This document shows, piece after piece, positions 33,437-44,143 of a stretch of 64,000 nucleotides of DNA. The stretch's first letter is position 1. The number at the start of each line of letters is the position of its first letter. The DNA comes from Dipteronia dyeriana (lineage: Eukaryota; Streptophyta; Magnoliopsida; Sapindales; Sapindaceae): contig CM065297.1 in NCBI GenBank assembly GCA_032871835.1, positions 64,033,253 to 64,097,252 of the forward strand, in the 5' to 3' direction. Both the position numbers and the translations under genes were made by a program. Under the pieces are notes generated by a model. It saw only the letters and a list, made by a program, of their open reading frames with translations. It ran no database searches and was not told the DNA's origin.

Positions 33437-34883
33437 CTAGGAACCAACTCCCAAAAAAACTGTTGGGAAACATGTGTCGTATCAGATGTCGTCCAACAAG
33501 AGATAGAATGTCCCATTTTAGAGAACCTATCAACAACAACAAACACATAATCTACTCCACGCTGAGTCCGTGCAAGACCCAAAAACAAAATCCATCGATA
33601 AATCCTCCCATATGGCACTTGGTACAGGTAGAGGCATGTAGAGACCTATATTCTGAGCCTGCCCCTTAACAGTCTGACAAACACAACACTTGCAAACAAA
33701 GTTACCCACGTCGTGTTTCAACTTAGGCTAGTAATACCGCTCAGCTACCCCATTGATAGTCTTGTCACGTCCCAAGTGACCAGACAAACCTCCACCACCA
33801 CCATGTAACTCTCGAATCAGTTTCTCCCTCAAAGAACTTTGAGGAATACATAATTGATTTCTGCGGAAAAAGTAGTTATCAATCACATGAAATTCTCCCT
33901 CTGTTTGTTTAAGCATACACTTTTCTCATACCTCGAAAAAATCTTCATCATCCGAATACAACTCTTTCAGGAACTCAAACCCAATAACCTCTTGCTGCGT
34001 AGTGACCAGTAAATTCGCGTGCCGACTCAATGCATCTGCCACCTTATTCAGAACCCTTGATTTGTGTTTCAAAACAAAAGGAAACTTCTGCAAATAGAAC
34101 TTCTTTGACTGTTCAGATACTTCAAAGCTTGGTGATCAGTGTATAGGATAAATTCTCGATGAATCAGATAATGCTCCCAATGCTTTAGAGCATGGGCAAT
34201 AGCATAAAATTCTTGGTCATAGGTACTCCACTTTTAGCGTGCATCACCGAGTTTCTCTCTGAAAAACACCACTGGTTTCTTTTCCTATGACAAAACTGCT
34301 CCAATCCCAATTCCACTAGCATCACACTCCACCTCGAATAATTTCTCAAAGTTGAGTAAAGCCAGAACATGAGTAGTGCATAGTTTTTCTTTAATGACTG
34401 CAAAAGCTATGTCAACTGCATCACCCCATTGAAACTTACCCTTCTTTAAACACCATGTAATAGGAGCCACAATACTGTTGAAATCCTTAATTATTCGACG
34501 ATAATACGCCGCCAAACCATGGAAACTCCTTACCTCTCATATCGTCTTTAGCGTAGGCCAATCGCAAATGGCCCTCACCTTTTCGTCATCAACCAATATT
34601 CCCTCTGAATTGACCACATACCTAAGAAATAAAAATCTTTCTGTCAACTAACTGCACTTTTTAAAATTAATAAAAAGCTTATTTTCAGACAACACTTCTA
34701 ATGAAAGGTCGTAATACCTAGTTCATAAGCCGTATAAATGTTCTAGGCGCGTTGGACAATCCGAAAGACATAACCATCCACTAGTAGAGTCCATCCTTTG
34801 TTTTGAAAGTTGTCTTCCATTTGTCACCAGGCTTAACCAGAATCTGATGGTACCCACTTCGCAGATTAATTTTAGAGGAAATG
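33437..34883 (-). pseudogene. Ty3/gypsy pol fragment (RT, RNase H, integrase N-terminus)
   Basis: Minus strand, order from 34883 down: RT C-half ([33 protein letters not shown] in shifted frames), thumb/connection [12 protein letters not shown] and [19 protein letters not shown], RNase H start ([30 protein letters not shown]), integrase zinc region ([30 protein letters not shown]) and core start ([19 protein letters not shown]). Many stops and frameshifts. Left end joins the copia at 33440; right end joins another gypsy LTR at 34884. Confidence 0.85.
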
Positions 34884-35292
34884 GTGCTCTCGAATCCTTA
34901 AAGAGCATGTCGAATCCACGACAGATAAATGTTCCAAATGAACGATTTTATTAAAATCAATCAAACGTTAAAAAGTTACAATAATTGGAATTAATAAGAC
35001 TATTTATAATATACTAATAATAATACGACTCGAATACGACATTATTATAAAAGACTAAAACAAGAAGAAAAAAAAACTAATCAGAATCTTCTAAGATTCA
35101 TGACTCCTAACTTGAATGGAAAACAAAGATCAAATCTTACCCAAAAGGTAAGTTTGATTTATTTCCAAAACCTAAATTTAATTCCTAAACAAACTAAAAT
35201 AAATAAACTTGCTAAACAAAAAAAACCAAAATTAACAAAATAAAGAAATTGCTCGATATGGGTCGCGGTTCCTTCATCTTTGTCCTATATCA
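34884..35292 (-). repeat. Gypsy 3' LTR (truncated)
   Basis: Aligns with 36890-37305 (shared 'tggtgctc', 'aaagagcatgtcgaat', 'gattcatgactcctaac'). On the minus strand it starts TGATATAGGAC after GAAGGGGTGAC. Confidence 0.8.
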
Positions 35293-35489
35293 GTCACCCC
35301 TTCTTAAAAAAAACTCATCCTCGAGTTCGGTTAAAACATGTGGAAAGTCAAGTAAAAAAAGAAGAACATCTATTCATCTTGTGGGAGTGGTAAATGCCAA
35401 CCGGAAAATCTCTCATAGTTCATCCCAAATCCACAACGGCACCACAACGATCGTCCAACGAAATGCAGAAGAAACCCAAGCTACTCCCT

Positions 35490-36230
35490 ATTGGTGATGC
35501 CTATTGGTTTCAGCACGGGCCGCTGAACACCTTCGAAGGTTTGGATGGCAACAATTCCTCGATGCTAGCTCTTCCCATCCCACATAGTATTCTCCTCCTC
35601 TTAAAAAAAACTCATCCTCTAGTTTGACAAGGTTTTGCTTAGGTGGATAATACTTCAAATGTACCATCTTGTCATTCACCGGCTTAAACGAATAATCTTC
35701 AAATGGCAACAACAATGTTGGATCTTCAAAATCCAATTGAAGAAAAACAATCTTCAAATTACCCAAAAAACAATTGTGTGGATTTTCAAATAAGTTGTCA
35801 CCCTTGGAAACTTTATCAATGGAAATCGATTTAGCTTCCAGTTTTACTTCAGCCACATCTAAGTGCAATCAATATCAACGGTTGGATCGTAGTCTTCAAC
35901 TTCTAAGATCCAAGGCTTATCTTTAATTACTTCGACAATTTTCACTTCATATGAAATATCTTCAACCGTATCTTTTGCATGACAAAAATCTTCAAAATAA
36001 TCAATTGGAAGATATTCCTCCCACATTACATGTTTCATCACAGGCTATGATTGGATCTTATCCATTCCAAATCTTTTCAGATCCTTTTCAAAGTCTTCCC
36101 ACCAAATTAATGCATCGTTTTTCAAATAAATTTCTACTAATAAAACTTTCAGACTTTCTTCAGTTTTCTGATAAGCAAAATATTCTTGATCTACTTCTTC
36201 CAAGCAATTAATAAATTCTTTAGTTTTCAT
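35490..36230 (-). pseudogene. Gypsy gag fragment and pol C-terminal tail
   Basis: 36045-36230 encodes FINCLEEVDQEYFAYQKT and DALIWWEDFEKDLKRFG, recalling retrotransposon gag (ALxWW motif); 35859-36041 continues MWEEYLPIDYFEDF. 35488-35868 encodes a 126-residue frame ending KLEDEFFLRGGEYYVGWEEL, like the terminal EDEFFxxGGE stretch before a gypsy 3' LTR. Frames are separated by stops. No catalytic domain is present. Confidence 0.6.
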
Positions 36231-36728
36231 ATGTCCAGAAAAAAATCGAAGTCTTGGTTGATAATCATTAAAGCTTGAAAAATAATTATTGGAACCAAGA
36301 GATCCATCGAAACCCGTTGAAAACTGAAATTAGAGTCCGATAAAAAAAACGAACCAAAAATTGAAGCCTAAGAACTGCTTACAAAAAAATAAATTCATTT
36401 GCGGCTTCAGGTGTGTGTGACGAGTGCGAATTTAATGGGTGTGACGGTAGGCGTAATCTGAAATATCTGGAACTTGTGAGGCTAATCTAAAATTTATGAA
36501 ACTGTTGAGGCTGATCCACAATTTATGTTGTCTCTGAGGCTGATTGTTAATTCTCGAAACTATCTCACAAACACTCGCATTTTTTTTTTCAATTTCGTTT
36601 CTCTATTTTTTTTTCTTTTTGTTATGGGGGGATATGGAGGGTGGATATATGGAGGGTGGATATATGGTGTTTAGGAAGGTAGTTAGTTATGGTCCGTGGA
36701 TGCTGAGCCTAGCACAGAGGTAGACACG

Positions 36729-36746
36729 GTCCCTCTGATACCAATG
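36729..36746 (-). promoter_or_regulatory. Gypsy primer-binding site
   Basis: Minus strand TTGGTATCAGAGGGACC adjoining the LTR end TGCGTCA. Met-tRNA type with a changed tail. Confidence 0.8.
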
Positions 36747-37305
36747 ACGCAGTGGAGTATGGTGAAAATAAGAATGATCATTTTGTCGAACATTGAGGCA
36801 CACTCAAACAAACCTTGACGCAGCGACCGATAGTTACCCAAGCATGAACCGCCATGCAGGGGCCATCATTCTCTAATCTTCGTTAGAAAATGGTGCTCAC
36901 AAATCCTCAAAGAGCATGTCGAATAAATGACAGATAAATGTTTCAAATGGAACGATTTTATTAAAATCAATCAAAGGTTAAAAAGTTACAATAATTGAAA
37001 ATAATAAGACTATTTATGATTAAAAAAATCCTAATACGACTTGAATACGACATTATTAAAAAAGACTAAAACAGAAAAATATCAAAACTAATCAGAATCT
37101 TCTAAGATTCATGACTCCTAACTTTAATGGAAAACAAAGATCAAATCTTACCCAAAAGGTAAATTTTATTTATTTTCAAAACCTAAATATAATTCCTAAA
37201 CAAACTAAAATAAATAAACTTACTAAACAAAAAAAAGACCCAAATTAACAAAATAAAGAAATTGCTCGACATAGGCCGTGGTTCCTTCATCTTTGTCTTA
37301 CATCA
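36747..37305 (-). repeat. Gypsy 5' LTR (559 bp)
   Basis: Plus strand runs TGACGCAGTGGAG to CTTACATCA. Bounded on the left by the primer-binding site and on the right by LINE sequence. Confidence 0.8.
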
Positions 37306-37310
37306 GAGAC

Positions 37311-37949
37311 ACCATGGTTGGACTCTTCTTCAAAGGCTGCATGGCATGTCATCTTTACATACCATGGGTTTGTGTGGGTAACTTCAACAAATTCTAGGAT
37401 GAGGAAGAGAAAATGGGTGGAACGCAGAGGCCAAGGGTGTTACTTGAGAACTTCCACTCGGCTTTGGATGATTATGAACTCCAAGACATTGATTTTTCAG
37501 AGCCAATCCTTACATGGTGTAATAAAAGGGATGGGTCTGCGATGGTCCAAGAGAGATTAGATAGAGTTTTTTGTAATTACCAGTGGCGTAATCTGTTTTG
37601 TAGTAAGAAGGTTAGTCATTTGGAGTTTTGGAAATCGAATGACAGACCAATTCTTCTTGAGGTTAGCTTATCTAACTCTCTCCCTTCTAATCAAAATTCG
37701 ATGAGTATCCGACGCTTTCACTTTGAGGAGTGTTAGGCAAAGAATTGTTAGGTAGCATTCGTGTGGCATTGATTTGCAAGGGACTATGATTGTTGTGGTG
37801 GCTACTAGTCATTGGTGTACATAGCATTTGAGAAAGTGGTATGCTGGCAACATAAGGATATTACTTAAAGATATTCGTGAAAAATGGAGTGAGCTCCAGT
37901 ATTTAAATTCTGTGATTCAAACTGATTCAAACTGGATCACGGAAGTGTA
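37311..37949 (+). pseudogene. LINE ORF2: endonuclease domain, C-terminal half
   Basis: Frames with shifts read MGGTQRPRVLLENFHSALDD, LQDIDFSEPILTWCNKRDGS, QERLDRVFCNYQWRNLF, and SHLEFWKSNDRPILLEV. These are the F-x-x-P-x-T-W, ERLDR and S-D-H-R-P-I-L-L motifs of apurinic-type endonucleases in plant L1 elements (histidine replaced by arginine in SDHRP). The nuclease nicks target DNA to start reverse transcription. N-terminal half missing. Confidence 0.8.
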
Positions 37950-38965
37950 TGTTAGGTTTTGGCTCATATTCTCAAGTGAACCCAATGTTAACCAAACAAG
38001 ACTCAATTGATGTGGAGCTTCCTAGAGACGTGGGATAACGTTTGGAAGTTGAAGATGGTGTTTGAGGGAGGTTTGAAGACAAAGAAGAACTGAAGAAAAG
38101 AAGTCTGGTAGGTACCGCGGCTTGGACCGCAGTACGGACACGTGCAGAGACTGTGGCACAGGGAGCGGTCGAACTCATGTGGATTTACGCAGTGTCAACC
38201 GCGGTGGAGGCAATGCACCAACCGCGGTACTCAGAACGGTGGTCGACAGTTTTGGTCTGTGGTGTTGGGCGCGGGTGGCCAACCGTGATCCAAACCGTGG
38301 TAATAACGGATCTTGCCCAAATTAGGAAGGTTGTACAAATATAGGAAAGATGTTTTCTTCTGGTAGTTCTTGTGCTAATCAGAAAAGGAAATAGTTTGTC
38401 TTCATGAAGAATAGGAAAGTCCTGTACTTGAAGGAAAAGGATTTCTCCTTAACAAGAAGACTTGTTATAAATAGGAAATAGTATTTATATGGAACAAGTA
38501 AGTCTTGTACGTTTAGGAGTAGGATTTTCTTTTATGCTAAACTCTCTGTAACAAGTAAAAAATAGACCTTGTATCTAGGTTATTTTGTGTGGAGATAAAT
38601 GAACACCATGTAACATCAGAGAGTAGTAGAGAGATCCGGGTGAGAGACCCGTGGGAATATCCGGGGAGGGATCTAAGGGAATATCAGTGGATTAAGTAAG
38701 AGATCCGTGTGTGATATTCAGGGGAGATCTAAGGGATATTGTGGGGTTCTTAATGAGGATCTTGTGAGTGTTGTTTAGGGTTTGGGTGTGAGAGAATCTT
38801 GGAATATATGGTTGTAACAATTTATCATATAGTGGAATTTTCTCTGTCGTCCTGATAGCCCGTGGTTTTTTACCCGATTTGGGTTTTCCACGTATATCTT
38901 GTGTTGTGATTGATTTATTTTCTCTCATCTATTTTTTCTGCTATTGACGTTATTAATTGCTATGA
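37950..38965 (+). mobile_element. Solo LTR (copia-type) in LINE ORF2; right end approximate
   Basis: Interrupts LINE ORF2 between SNWITE and SSENLQQCIQK. Starts TGTTAGGTTTTGG; a GC-rich part with CCGCGG motifs (38105-38330), TATA-like TTATAAATAGG (38464-38474), and the CCGTGG...TTTTACC...CCACGTA module resemble other copia LTRs here. A degenerate ATTGCTATGAG near 38953 may be a primer-binding site relic. No clean target duplication found. Confidence 0.6.
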
Positions 38966-38969
38966 GTTA

Positions 38970-39503
38970 TGGGCATATATTAGGCACGACGATTCCGAAT
39001 TCATCAGTTCCGAAAATCTCCAACAGTGTATCCAAAAGGTTGAAAAGAACATGGATTCTCTATTAGATCAGTTTTCTGGAGGCAGCGCTCTCGTGAGTCT
39101 TGGCTCAAGAGTGGAGATAAGAGCTCTAAATACTTCCACTTGCATGCGTCCTCCAGGCGAACTCGAAATAAGATTTTAGATCTTTATGATGAGCGGGGAG
39201 TGTTTGTGGAGGGTTGGAACGATATTTTGATAATCATTTTTGCTCAAGCTCTCCGTCGTCTATGGATATGTATAAGGTGTATCATGTGGTGCAACCTTGA
39301 CTATCAGATGAGAAACAGTCTTTTTTGGATGCCTTGTTTGCGGCGGATGAAATTAAACGAGCAGTGATTGATATGGCTCCCACGAAAGCCCCTGGGTTAG
39401 ACGGTTTGTCTGCTTTGTTTAACTAGAAATTGTGGCCTGTTGTTTGTGGTTACGTGACAAATGGTTGTCTGGGTGTTCTTAATGATAGACAGTTTGGAGG
39501 AGG
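38970..39503 (+). pseudogene. LINE ORF2: endonuclease-RT linker
   Basis: SSENLQQCIQKVEKNMDSLL, then in another frame WRQRSRESWLKSGDKSSKYF and HLHASSRRTRNKILDL, then AADEIKRAVIDMAPTKAPG and LDGLSALFN. W-x-Q-R-S-R-x-x-W-L-K-x-G-D-K and the K-A-P-G-x-D-G motif identify the stretch before the RT domain. Broken by frameshifts and cut by the CACTA element. Confidence 0.8.
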
Positions 39504-41716
39504 AACTACAAGAAAATTGGTCTATAGGGACGAAAATTTATTGGGACAATTTTTTTTCGTCCCAGCAGAACATCTATTGGAACGTAATAACATATTCGTC
39601 TCTAAAAATTTCAAAACTAAGGAAACCTTTAGGGACGAAAAAATTAGTCCCAATAGAACGTCTATTGGGACTAAAAAAATTATTCGTCCCTAAAATTGCA
39701 AAACTAACGAGATTTTTAGGGGCGAAAATAACTTGTCCCAATATGATGTGTATTGGGACGAAATAAATCATTCATAGCAGTAGAAAGTCTATTAGGACGA
39801 AAATTATTCGTCTCTAAAATGTTTGACATCATGTTTTTGGAAAGGAAAAAAAAAATAAAAGAAATTATAGAGGTTATTTTATTAGGACAAAAATAATATT
39901 TATTGCTAATAATGATTTATCTGGATTACATTTTTTATTTTTATCTATATATTTTTTAAATTTTCTTAAGAGACAAAGATCACAAGTAAATTTGCTTCAA
40001 TTTTTATATTAATTATGGTAGATTAATTTAAAAAATTACAAAAAATTATACATATACTTTTATAAATATAATAAATAAAAATCTAAAATACAAAACTACG
40101 TTTTAGAAAAGTTGTTGCACATTTATCCTTCCCTTTTATGATAGGAATTCAAATATTACATTTGTCGATTAAGTTGAAAAATGTAAAAAAAGTCTCTCTA
40201 TTCCGTGTACGATTAACGATAGACTATTTCATCTGACAATACATGATTCGAGAAAAATAGTTAATTAAATGCTACAATAAACATTTTTTTAACAAGAAGA
40301 AATTATCGGAATTAATCTACAATAAAAATTAAATAACATATAGAGGTTCTATATAAATAGTATGCTTTATTTAATAAATTCTAAACAGTAGCGAAGTGGA
40401 TAAGCTTTGTTTCAGTTTTAGGTGAGTGGTTCGTCGCTAAACATTAAATGAGGCTCGATTGTGATGGGCGGGTTGTGATGAGAGTGAGCTGGGGTTGGGT
40501 AGGTAGTGGGATAATAGGGTTCCAAACAAACAAGTTTTTTTTTTTCCAAATTTCGTTCCTATAGATATTTTATAGGGACGAAAGGAAAAATCGTCCCTAT
40601 ATTATTTTGTCTCTATAGGTAGTATTTCGGACGAATTTTAATTTTGTCCCAAGGAACCTATTGTGACCCATCTTAGGTCACATAATTTTGGATGAATTTA
40701 CTCATTAAATCGTAAACGTGGAAAGAAATTTCTACTCAAGTGGGAGTTTCAATCATGATTCATTCTTATGACCATTGATCTAACAATTTAATAAAATATT
40801 ATCTAATAAATGTTTTTTAATAACCATTTGTATATCATACAAAATAATTATAAAGATAACTGGAATCAGTTTAAATTATCTAGTAATATTTTTTAAAAAA
40901 ATTTGTTCTATACAAATTTTATTTAGAAACTTATTTACAATATATATAAATAGTTTTGTATTATTTATCAAAGTTGAAGTTGTGTAGTGTAATGGATTGA
41001 GATCTACACCATCGAATGTAAAAAGACGAAAAATAATCGTCCGAATAGAAATTAAAATTTTATAATAAGTTTATCATTTTTTTTTTGAAATACAACTACT
41101 GTCGGGACTTAGCGAGATTAGACTCTACAAGTACAACCCAGAATATTACTCCCACTATCGGGGAGATGTTACATATGAACTACAACTCTCACAACCGAAA
41201 AGAGGGTTACTCCCACAAATCGAGAGAAAACTTTCCACATATACTTGTAAAATGTGTATGGTGAGATTCGAACCTCTGACCACTAGGTATGGAAGGGATG
41301 TGCACAACCATAAGTGAATTTTAAATTTTGATTAGTACGATAAAATTTAAATTTATCAAACAATTGTTTTTTTTCTAATAAGACTTTGATTTAAAATCAT
41401 CAATGAAAATTTAACAACTTAATAGGTTATATATAAATTTTATGCAAACAATAACAAATTGGCAAACTTGGTCCGGTGGTAAAGCGTGCTCACCATTCAT
41501 ATTGTTGATTAGGACGTCTATTGGACGATTTATTTTGTCCCCTTAAAAAATAAATAGGGACGAAATAAATCGTCCCAATAGTGTATCTACAAAATAACTA
41601 TAGGTATTTTATAGGGACGAATTTTATTCGTCCCAATAGGTCTACAAAGACGAATTTCGAGCTATTGTAACAAAAAAAAAATCGTCTCAATAGACCTTTC
41701 TTTTTTTTTTGTAATG
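39504..41716 (+). mobile_element. Non-autonomous CACTA element (2.2 kb)
   Basis: Left end AACTACAAGAAAATTGG (family CACTACAAGAAAA), right end reading CATTACAA on the other strand. Subterminal GGGACGAAAA/TTTTCGTCCC motifs recur many times in both orientations near both ends. Both flanks read agg, the expected 3-bp duplication. No transposase frame, so it relied on an enzyme supplied elsewhere. Internal DNA includes tRNA-like box motifs near 41465 (plus) and 41260-41290 (minus). Confidence 0.88.
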
Positions 41717-42650
41717 AGGTTAACAATATACTAGTTACGCTTATATCCAGAAAGTTTAACTAGCTGAAAGAATGTCTGCGTTCCGACCCATAAGTTTATA
41801 TAATGTCATGTATAAGATTATCACGAAGGCACTTACGAATCGTCTTAGCGGGGTTTTAGGTGAAGTGATCTCGGATACACAAAGTGCGATTATATTGGGA
41901 CGTCTTACCTCGGATAACGTAATGGTTGGTTCTGAATGTATTCATGCCCTACGACGTCAAAAAAAGGTAAATCAGTTACGATGGCTATTAAGCTAGATAT
42001 ATCTAAAGCATATGATATGGATGAGTGAAGCTTTCTACGGGGAATGATGGGTAGACCTGGTTTTTCAATTCTTTGGATTGATTGGATAATGAATTGCATT
42101 ATTTCAGTGTTATTGTCCTTTAATGGTTTTGTACATGGGTCTTTGAAGCCTTTGAGAGGTCTGAGACATAGGGATCCGTTTTATCCAAAAATTTTCCTTA
42201 TTTACGTTGAGGGCCTCTCTCAACTTAATTTTTCGGTGGAAAGGGGGGAGGTATCGCTGGTTTTAGGTTTAGCAGAAGGTGTCCAAAAATCTCTCATCTA
42301 TTTTTAACAGACTATAGATAGCATGTTATTTTCTCAGGCCTCTGAAAAAGATTGTTGGTCTATTAAGAAAGTTTTGGAGTGCTATGCTATGGCCTCAGGG
42401 AAGGTTGTTAATTTTTAGAAGTTGGCTATATGCATCAGTAGAAATGTTTCCAGGGCTCGATCGGTCAGGTTTGCACGAAGTGTTTGGGTCCAGTTGGTGG
42501 AGTGCCATGAACGCAATTTGGGGTTGCCAAGCTTTGCAGGTAAGAATAAGAAAGCTTTGTTTGCTACCATCGCCCTTTTTTGGTGGGATTCAAATGATGA
42601 CAAATGGAGAATGCATTAGGGGTCTTAGGACAAGCTCAGTCGCAGTATAG
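41717..42650 (+). pseudogene. LINE ORF2: reverse transcriptase domain
   Basis: VNNILVTLI leads into MSAFRPISLYNVMYKIITKA, LTNRLSGVLGEVISDTQSA, LTSDNVMVGSECIHALRRQK, KLDISKAYD (motif A aspartate kept), WIDWIMNCI, LKPLRGLRHRDPFYPKIFLI (motif B; usual RGLRQGDPLSP) and QASEKDCWSIKKVLECYAMA. The catalytic FADD is replaced by LTDY near 42303. Several frameshifts and stops. Inactive. Confidence 0.87.
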
Positions 42651-43560
42651 ATTCGGGCGGACTCGGGTTTAGGAATTTAGTGATCTTCAATAAAACTCTT
42701 TTGGCTAAGCAAGTTTGGAGGATGGTGTAATTCCCTAACACTTTAGCAGCCAGGGTGCTTAAGCACTGCTATTTTCCAGAAACCTCTCTTCATGCTGATT
42801 GCATAGAATCGAGCTCCTTTCCTTGGAAGAGCGTTATATGGGGTCAAGAATTGCTGGAGGCCGGTTCTCAGTGGTGAATTGGTGAAGGGACTACGGTTTC
42901 CATATATCTGGATCGATGGATTCCGTGTCCTACGACCTTTAAGGTGTTATCGCCACCTAAATTTGGGTCTGATCTCTAGTCACCTAATCCCTGACTCGCT
43001 TGTTTGGCACTTCGATAAGATGGGAGGTGATTCGGTGCATAATTGATATCATTTTGGTTGTGATTTATTGGATAGGCTTGGCCCATCTGGTATTAGCTCT
43101 GCCGATTCTTGGTGGAAATATTTGTGGCGCATAAAGGTGCCGTCGAAAGTTCAGCTGTTGATTTGGAAAGCCTATAAAAACTGGTTACCTACTGGTGTGA
43201 ATTTGGTAGGGCGTGGTTGCTCTGATGCAACTGATTGCCCTTTATGCAACAATCGTCCAAAGACAACATCGCATCCTCTGTGGTGCTGTCCCTCTTTGAA
43301 GAAGATTGGATCTAAATGCTTGTTCTCTAAGAACTTGCGTGTTAATGAGAGACTCAGTTTATTTTTTTTATGATTGCGTGCATGAACCAATTGCAGAAAG
43401 AGGAGATGGAATTGTTGCACATGATTATTTGTCGGGTTTGGTATCGATGGAATGGTTGTGTACATGGTTCGGTCTCCCTCCACGAGGATATTGTTGTTTC
43501 ATAGGCTGAGTCCTTCCTGGAAGATTATCATCATGCCTATGATGGAGGCATTGCTGGTTC
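42651..43560 (+). pseudogene. LINE ORF2: zinc-binding RT C-terminal region
   Basis: Frames read LSKQVWRMV, SLHADCIESSSFPWKSVIWG, GEGTTVSIYLDRWIPCP, then 43068-43373 WWKYLWRIKVPSKVQLLIWK and CPLCNNRPKTTSHPLWCCPS: the zf-RVT module (C-x2-C ... H-x-x-x-x-C) typical of plant L1 ORF2. Stops occur in each piece. Confidence 0.8.
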
Positions 43561-43564
43561 TAGT

Positions 43565-44080
43565 TTGTGGCAGATAGTGGTTTCTAGTTGGACTCCTCCT
43601 AGTGCTGGAAAGTTTAGGATGAATGTGGATGTTGCAGTGAATGGGACTGGAGGTATAATTGGTGTTGGTGTTAAAATTCTGGATTCTGAGGGCCAAGTTT
43701 TAGCTTCCAATGCTCAAAATATTAGAGCAGGGTATATAACACAGGTTGCTGAAGCTATGGCGTTGTTGCATGGGCTGCGGTTTGCTTGTGATGTGGGTTT
43801 GTGGCCGTGTGAGGTGGAATCAGATGCCCAGGTTTTAGTCAATTTTGTTAATGGCAAAGATATCTCTTGCTCGGATGTTGGCTTGATCATCCATGATATC
43901 AAGGTGTTGCTTAAGTCGTTTCCTACATTTTATGTTAGCTTTGTTCCTATATATGTAAATGCAGCAGCTCACTGTCTTGCCAAGTTTAGTATTAATATTC
44001 AGTCTGATTGTTTTTGGTTGGAGGTGTTTCCTCCTAGCTTGGCTCAAATTGTTATGGGGGAGTGCCCTCTGAAGTTGTAA
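43565..44080 (+). CDS. LINE ORF2: C-terminal RNase H (RVT_3), open frame
   Basis: The longest clean frame of the LINE, 171 codons. FRMNVDVAVNGTGGIIGVGV holds the first acidic residue, VAEAMALLHGLRFACDVG the glutamate, and CEVESDAQVLVNFV the second aspartate; VNAAAHCLAKF is the last conserved block. This plant-type RNase H would remove the RNA strand during reverse transcription. The element upstream is dead, so this is a relic whose frame has survived. It ends at TAA 44078-44080, about 30 bases before the poly-A. Confidence 0.8.
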   Translation: MWQIVVSSWTPPSAGKFRMNVDVAVNGTGGIIGVGVKILDSEGQVLASNAQNIRAGYITQVAEAMALLHGLRFACDVGLWPCEVESDAQVLVNFVNGKDISCSDVGLIIHDIKVLLKSFPTFYVSFVPIYVNAAAHCLAKFSINIQSDCFWLEVFPPSLAQIVMGECPLKL

Positions 44081-44108
44081 GCTTGTTGCTTAGTGAATCC
44101 TTACTATT

Positions 44109-44129
44109 AAAAAAAAAAAAAAAAAAAAA
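44109..44129 (+). repeat. LINE poly-A tail
   Basis: 21 consecutive A residues between the LINE 3' UTR and the right target duplication (44130-44143). Confidence 0.95.
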
Positions 44130-44143
44130 CCATATGCAATAGT

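Larger units (their letters stand above)
31344..33445 (+). mobile_element. Ty1/copia retrotransposon, 3'-truncated
   Basis: 5' LTR, primer-binding site, gag, zinc knuckle, protease and the beginning of the integrase zinc domain, in order, on the plus strand. The element stops inside the gag-pre-integrase domain (VDFFESCILG near 33440), where a minus-strand gypsy pol begins. No 3' LTR remains. Confidence 0.85.
34884..37305 (-). mobile_element. Defective gypsy retrotransposon with two LTRs
   Basis: Minus strand: 5' LTR 36747-37305 (TGATGTAAGACAAAG...CCACTGCGTCA), primer-binding site 36729-36746, gag fragment 36045-36230, C-terminal fragment near 35490-35870, polypurine tract at 35293-35307 and 3' LTR 34884-35292. 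The 3' LTR lacks its last 140 or so bases and abuts the other gypsy pol. pol is missing. The element lies within LINE ORF2; LINE sequence resumes at about 37311. Confidence 0.75.
28251..44129 (+). mobile_element. L1-type LINE, rearranged, with nested elements
   Basis: Non-LTR retrotransposon (LINE copied by target-primed reverse transcription). It is bracketed by a 14-16-bp duplication and ends in a 21-A tail. The 5' leader and start of ORF1 (28387-28640) are present; ORF2 resumes within the endonuclease at 37311 and continues at 38970-39503 and 41717-44080. The end of ORF1 and start of ORF2 are not found, so a deletion accompanied the insertions between 28641 and 37305. It sits between CA loci A and B. 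Confidence 0.85.

Noticed and set aside
33362..33669. Plus-strand frames at the copia/gypsy junction
   Set aside because: Antisense shadows of the gypsy integrase; the only real plus-strand coding there is the copia remnant ending near 33440.
37972..38344. Overlapping frames on both strands
   Set aside because: Same cause: GC-rich LTR patch within the solo LTR.
41230..41500. tRNA-like motifs in the CACTA element
   Set aside because: Box A-like (plus, 41465) and box B-like (minus, 41260-41290) words are on opposite strands and do not form one gene.
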